Origin: Pontiellaceae bacterium B12227
GTDB taxonomy: Bacteria; Verrucomicrobiota; Kiritimatiellia; Kiritimatiellales; Pontiellaceae
Assembly: GCA_029432775.1 (NCBI GenBank)
Contig: JAROAZ010000023.1
Location: forward strand, 1-64,000
DNA length: 64,000 nt
Direction: 5' to 3'
Numbering within the stretch: position 1 is the first letter of the stretch; the number at the start of each line of letters is the position of its first letter. A program made the translations under genes and the position numbers. The notes beneath the pieces are model-generated. The model was not told where the DNA came from. It searched no databases and saw nothing but the letters and a program-made list of their open reading frames with translations. Shown here in pieces: positions 60,244 through 64,000 of the stretch.

Positions 60244-60561
60244 TCAGTCCTCAAGGTATGCGCAGCAGTAGTCGGCGTATTCCTTCACCACCAACTTGAA
60301 GTTAGAATTCGCCGGCACATCGAACGACTCTCCCGCTTTGAAAGTTTTCCAATGGGTGGAACCCGGCAGCTGAACATCCATCTCGCCGCCGATCATTTCC
60401 ATCACTTCAGCCGCGCCGGTGTCGAATGAATATTCGCCTGCCATCATGAAGCCGAGCGTCTTTTTTGACCCGTCTTCGAATACCACCGTACGGCTGGTTA
60501 CCTTGCCATCGAAATAAACATTCGCTTTGCGAACAACCGTTACATTATTAAATTCAGACAT
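60244..60561 (-). CDS. ppnP: Pyrimidine/purine nucleoside phosphorylase
   Basis: The 105-residue cupin matches PpnP (formerly YaiE/DUF1255): NNVTVVRKANVYFDGKVTSRTV, GEYSFDTGAAEVMEMIGG and ANSNFKLVV...DYCCAYLED. It phosphorolyses several nucleosides. GGAGAAAC precedes the ATG. A palindrome encodes STHWK in the middle of the barrel. Confidence 0.93.
   Translation of the reverse strand: MSEFNNVTVVRKANVYFDGKVTSRTVVFEDGSKKTLGFMMAGEYSFDTGAAEVMEMIGGEMDVQLPGSTHWKTFKAGESFDVPANSNFKLVVKEYADYCCAYLED
60347..60361. repeat. TTCCA-N5-TGGAA palindrome (spacer ATGGG) in ppnP
   Basis: Exact copy; minus strand encodes S-T-H-W-K. Confidence 0.9.
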
Positions 60562-60619
60562 CTGTTTCTCCTTAATTTGATGGGCACAAGGGTATCATTC
60601 GCGCCTAAGTGGTCAAGAA

Positions 60620-60634
60620 TTCCAATGCCTGGAA
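60620..60634. repeat. TTCCA-N5-TGGAA palindrome (spacer ATGCC)
   Basis: Exact copy in the divergent gap between ppnP and the ATPase gene. Confidence 0.9.
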
Positions 60635-60700
60635 CCTACGCGTTTCTGAAAGCATGGCATTCCATTGACGAACCGGAACTTCTCTGACTACTCTGTCTTT

Positions 60701-61453
60701 ATGTTTTCGACCCAATTCATTCGTAACATTGCCCTCATCCGGAATCAGGTTGAGTCATTCGGGCATTATCCCTTTTCCCTCCCGGCCATCCAATCATTGG
60801 AAACGATTGAGCTCCACCCCGAAGTTACCTTCATCATCGGAGAGAACGGCACGGGAAAATCCACCCTGCTCGAAGCCATTGCTGTGGCGGCCGGATTCAA
60901 CCCGGAAGGCGGCACCCAGAACTTTTCGTTCAGCACACGGAGCTCCCACTCCGCACTGCACAAATTTCTCCGCATCAGCCGCGGCATTGAAAAACCGCGC
61001 GATGGCTTTTTCCTACGCGCCGAAAGCTTTTTCAATGTAGCCACTGAAATTGAACGGATGGATAGCGAACCTGCCTTCAGTCCCCCCGTCATCGATTCCT
61101 ATGGAGGGGTCTCCCTGCATGAACAATCGCACGGCGAATCATTCCTCGCCTTGGTGATGAATCGCTTTGGAGGGAATGGCGTTTATATTCTCGACGAACC
61201 CGAAGCCGCCCTCTCGCCCCAGCGACAGCTCACTGTCATGTCGCGCATGCACGACCTGATTGCTGACCACTCCCAGTTCATCATTGCCACCCATTCCCCA
61301 ATCATGATGGCCTACCCCGATGCATGGATCTATCAATGCACCGACAACGGACTCGAACGAATTGAATATCGAGACACTGAGCATTATCAAATCACCCATG
61401 CTTTTCTGGCCAATCCGCAACGCGTATTCGATCAGCTCTTCGGGCCGGGATAG
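60701..61453 (+). CDS. Predicted ABC-type ATPase (COG3910-like)
   Basis: The 250-residue cytoplasmic ATPase starts at ATG 60701. It has Walker A IIGENGTGKSTLLEAIAV (about residue 45), a signature-like QSHGESFLALV, Walker B VYILDEPEAALSPQRQL (about 165) and a switch THSPIMM. It is a stand-alone ATPase of the SMC/ABC class with no transmembrane partner; the role is unknown. A near-match palindrome encodes IQSLET. Confidence 0.88.
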   Translation: MFSTQFIRNIALIRNQVESFGHYPFSLPAIQSLETIELHPEVTFIIGENGTGKSTLLEAIAVAAGFNPEGGTQNFSFSTRSSHSALHKFLRISRGIEKPRDGFFLRAESFFNVATEIERMDSEPAFSPPVIDSYGGVSLHEQSHGESFLALVMNRFGGNGVYILDEPEAALSPQRQLTVMSRMHDLIADHSQFIIATHSPIMMAYPDAWIYQCTDNGLERIEYRDTEHYQITHAFLANPQRVFDQLFGPG

Positions 61454-61506
61454 TTCGACGATACAGCGTACTACTATCCTAAAGGCCGATTCTATTTCTT
61501 TACCTC

Positions 61507-61529
61507 TTCACACAAACATAGTGTGCGAA
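61507..61529. promoter_or_regulatory. Imperfect inverted repeat TTCACAC-N7-GTGTGCGAA
   Basis: It lies 27 bases before the PhyH start and resembles the perfect site at 56232. It could be bound by the same regulator. Confidence 0.35.
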
Positions 61530-61555
61530 TATGGTTTTATTTGGAGAATAACACG

Positions 61556-62323
61556 ATGAGTACGATTCAATTAACAGAGCGGCAGATCAGCGAATACCAT
61601 GAAAACGGCTATGTGATCGCCAAAGGGTATTTCACCCCGGAAGAAATCAAGCGGTTGCAGGAAACGGCGTTCAACGATGACAGTCTCTATGAACGAGCCT
61701 GGGAGAAAAAGGATGCCAAGGGAACCGTCAGCAAAGTGTGCCTCTGGCAGAAAACCGGCGACGACTTCTATAGCATGTTTTCGCGCAGCCGCCGGCTTAT
61801 CGATTCCGCCGAACGCCTGATCGGGGAACCGACCTATCATACCAGCACCAAAATCATGATGAAGGAGCCCTTTGTGGGCGGTGCCTGGGAATGGCATCAG
61901 GATTTCGGGTACTGGCATCAGGACAACCTCATGCTCTACCCCAAGGCGCTGAGCTGCATGATTGCGATCAATCAGGCCACCGAGGAAAACGGATGCCTGC
62001 AGGTATTGAAAGGATCCCACCACCTCGGACGGCTCGACCACCTGCGCACCGGCGACCAGCAAGGTGCGGAAATGAAATTCGTTAATGAGGCCATGAAGTA
62101 CCATGAGCTGGTACATGTTGAATTGGAACCGGGCGACACGCTCTTCTTCCACTGCAACCTGTTACATAAATCCAACCAGAACCGTAGCTCAGCACCGCGC
62201 TGGAGCATGATTTGCGCCTACAACGCCATCAGTAACCAGGCGTTTGCCGAAAATTCGGCCGTCTACTATCCACTCGAACGCGTTGACAATGATGCCATTT
62301 TAAATTGGAAGCCCCCCTCATAA
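61556..62323 (+). CDS. Phytanoyl-CoA dioxygenase family protein
   Basis: The start at 61556 follows GGAGAATAACACG. The 255-residue Fe(II)/2-oxoglutarate enzyme has N-terminal YHENGYVIAKGYFTPEEI, the iron facial triad HQD in WEWHQDFGYWHQD (about residues 113-115) and a distal His in DTLFFHCNLLHKSNQNRS (about 205). It hydroxylates an unknown small molecule; PhyH relatives include ectoine and secondary-metabolite hydroxylases. Confidence 0.9.
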   Translation: MSTIQLTERQISEYHENGYVIAKGYFTPEEIKRLQETAFNDDSLYERAWEKKDAKGTVSKVCLWQKTGDDFYSMFSRSRRLIDSAERLIGEPTYHTSTKIMMKEPFVGGAWEWHQDFGYWHQDNLMLYPKALSCMIAINQATEENGCLQVLKGSHHLGRLDHLRTGDQQGAEMKFVNEAMKYHELVHVELEPGDTLFFHCNLLHKSNQNRSSAPRWSMICAYNAISNQAFAENSAVYYPLERVDNDAILNWKPPS

Positions 62324-62435
62324 AGCGTTGAGAGCAGACCGGCATGCAGACGGCATGATGTCCTCCCGGAAAAACGGGATGTAAATGCAGAGCTGGCTGG
62401 AAGGACGGCGGCCTCCCTTGATGCCGGCCGGACTT

Positions 62436-64000
62436 CTAGGCGTCCGGCTGCAGGGCATGGTGGATGACCCGGCTCAATTCGCTCTTGCGGTACGGTTTTC
62501 TGATGAACCCGCATAGGCCGCTCTGCAACATCTCGTCAAAATCACCTTCCTGCGTGAAGCCGGAGGATAAAACTGCACAGACCTTCGGATCGACCTTTTT
62601 CATTTCAAGGAAACACTCTTTGCCGGACATCACCGGCATGATCATATCGAGCAGAACCAAATCAAATGATTCAGGAGCTTCTTTGAAGCGCGTGAGAGCG
62701 GATAACCCGTTTTCAGCGGTTTCCACTGTGTAGCCTAGGTCTTCTAAAATGGACTTCGTTGTTTTCAGCAGCACGGGCTCATCGTCAACTAACAAGATGC
62801 GGCCGCAACCACGAAGTGGTGTTTCTTCGGGCTCTTGCGGCTCAACCGACCGTTCCGTGAGCGGGAGAAAGATACGGAAACAGCTGCCCTGTCCGACTTC
62901 ACTGCTGGCCATAATGGCCCCACTGTGCTGCTGAACCGTTCCATATACCGTTGAAAGTCCAAGGCCCGTCCCCTTTCCCGGAGCCTTGGTGGTAAAGAAC
63001 GGCTCAAAAACACGAGGCAGATCTTCGGGGGCGATACCAATTCCGCTATCCCGTACCGTAAGTTCAATGAACGGTCCCGGTTCCAGGTCGAAAAGGGAGC
63101 TGGAACAATACGCTTCATCCAAATCAATGATCCGGGATGAAAACATAATCGTTCCTCCGGCGGGCATCGCATGTGTTGCATTGATGGCCAGATTCATGAT
63201 GGCATTCTGAATATGCGAGGGATCACCGAGTACCCGGCTTTGCTCTGCATTCAGTTCTGATTCAAACCGGATCTTCCGGTCAACAGACTTCTGCAGCAGC
63301 AAAAGAGCATCTTTGACGACATGGTGCAGATCAACAACGACTACTGCCTGCGGCTGTCTCCTGGCAAAGGCCAGCAACTTGGCCGTCAGCCCGGCGGCCT
63401 TTGAAATTGAATTGTGTATCATTCCGCAAAGTTCTTTTGCATCCTTGTCATCAGGCAACATGCTTTGGAGTAATTCGGAGGCTCCGCTGATACCGGCCAG
63501 TGTATTGTTGAAATCGTGCGCAACACCGCCCGCAAGCTGACCGATGGCTTCCATTTTCCGGGACTGATGAAGCTGTTCCCGCATTTGGTATTCCTCTGAG
63601 ATATCCCTGAATACCAGCACGACTCCGATAATGCAGTTCTCGCGGTCGCGGATTGGAGCGCCGGAGTCGGCAATCTGATACCGTTTCCCGTTTTTTGAAA
63701 TCAAAACCGTATGAGAGGAGAGACCCTCGATCTGCCCATTTTCCAGCACCTTGGCAACCGGACTGTCAACAGGCTCAGCGGTATGCGCATTGACGATTTC
63801 GAACACTTCGGCCAGCGGCAACCCCGCCGCTGCATCCTGCGTCCATCCCGTGAGCACCTCGGCAACCGAGTTCATCATCATCACCTGCCCCGAAGTATCG
63901 GTGGTGATCACACCATCGCCAATACTCTTCAATGTGACAGCAAGCCGCTCTTTTTCTTCGGCCAGTTGCTGCTCTGCTCTCTTTCGTTCGGTTGTTTCGA
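62436..64000 (-). CDS. PAS hybrid sensor histidine kinase with receiver domain, 5' end cut by window edge
   Basis: The frame is open to the right edge (521 codons seen). A coiled-coil linker (ETTERKRAEQQLAEEKERLA) precedes a PAS domain (SIGDGVITTDTSGQVMMMN), then HisKA with phospho-His in GGVAHDFNNTLAGISGA, HATPase boxes NLAINATHAM, DSGIGI and GKGTGLGLSTVYG, and a C-terminal receiver (ILLVDDEPVLLKTTKSIL, phospho-Asp in LVLLDMIMPVMSG). Further sensing domains probably lie beyond the edge. The kinase is cytosolic as far as seen. It is convergent with the PhyH gene. Confidence 0.93.
   Translation of the reverse strand, partial: ETTERKRAEQQLAEEKERLAVTLKSIGDGVITTDTSGQVMMMNSVAEVLTGWTQDAAAGLPLAEVFEIVNAHTAEPVDSPVAKVLENGQIEGLSSHTVLISKNGKRYQIADSGAPIRDRENCIIGVVLVFRDISEEYQMREQLHQSRKMEAIGQLAGGVAHDFNNTLAGISGASELLQSMLPDDKDAKELCGMIHNSISKAAGLTAKLLAFARRQPQAVVVVDLHHVVKDALLLLQKSVDRKIRFESELNAEQSRVLGDPSHIQNAIMNLAINATHAMPAGGTIMFSSRIIDLDEAYCSSSLFDLEPGPFIELTVRDSGIGIAPEDLPRVFEPFFTTKAPGKGTGLGLSTVYGTVQQHSGAIMASSEVGQGSCFRIFLPLTERSVEPQEPEETPLRGCGRILLVDDEPVLLKTTKSILEDLGYTVETAENGLSALTRFKEAPESFDLVLLDMIMPVMSGKECFLEMKKVDPKVCAVLSSGFTQEGDFDEMLQSGLCGFIRKPYRKSELSRVIHHALQPDA

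Noticed and set aside
3063..60802. TTCCA-N5-TGGAA as a DNA uptake sequence or transcription terminator
   Set aside because: The 5-base arms are too short for efficient termination, most copies lie inside genes, and known uptake sequences are not palindromic; other roles fit better.
1..64000. CRISPR arrays, tRNA or rRNA genes
   Set aside because: No regularly spaced direct repeats, cloverleaf sequences or rRNA-like stretches were recognised on either strand; a covariance-model search was not possible.

Overview
The window reads as a chromosomal segment of a free-living Gram-negative bacterium, most likely from the Planctomycetes-Verrucomicrobia-Chlamydiae superphylum and possibly Kiritimatiellota (Pontiella-like). 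This is inferred from an Sla1-homology (SHD1) secreted protein, a huge beta-helical autotransporter-like protein, lipoproteins with Gram-negative lipoboxes, and a dedicated sortase with its VIT/vWA target. I did not run any database search. No rRNA, tRNA, CRISPR array, transposase or integrase was recognised.

Layout: 1-2.6 kb holds a surface beta-helix gene running off the left edge, preceded by a small related ORF. 3.1-10.9 kb carries gltBD, a thioesterase and rsgA. 11-15.7 kb holds a small unknown gene and a three-gene set: a MotA/TolQ/ExbB-like protein with a long coiled-coil tail, an ExbD-like single-pass protein and a PEGA-repeat lipoprotein. 15.9-23.3 kb carries apt, two thiol proteins, a coiled-coil lipoprotein, deoB, a degenerate M23 protein, an ankyrin protein, a guanine-deaminase-like enzyme and a radical SAM protein. 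23.3-24.7 kb is an AT-rich patch with two small genes, one a stand-alone BRCT domain. 24.8-32.4 kb carries a haem/sugar dehydrogenase and a sortase - VIT/vWA - CreD - CreC - CreB cluster. 32.5-42.5 kb carries two Sel1 proteins, a DUF2007 protein, alaS, dnaG, a DUF4349 lipoprotein, a small membrane protein and CvpA. 42.6-46.7 kb is the anaerobic ribonucleotide reductase operon nrdD - glutaredoxin-like - nrdG, with a good NrdR box. 46.9-64 kb carries a DUF4143 ATPase, an SDR, a four-gene operon with two PAS-PP2C phosphatases, slyX, pyk, an MsbA-like ABC exporter, an SHD1 protein, a DUF429 protein, LysR/pirin/DoxX, ppnP, a predicted ATPase, a PhyH dioxygenase and a hybrid histidine kinase cut by the right edge.

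The strongest unexplained signal is a short palindrome, TTCCA-N5-TGGAA (mostly TTCCARNNNYTGGAA). I counted 30 exact copies in 64 kb, where chance predicts about 0.06, plus at least eight one- or two-mismatch copies. It occurs between genes and inside conserved genes in all three frames, giving recurring peptides such as FQGLEK, PDIGK and SNxWK. It behaves like a highly iterated palindrome of unknown function. At least three further families of longer intergenic inverted repeats are also present.
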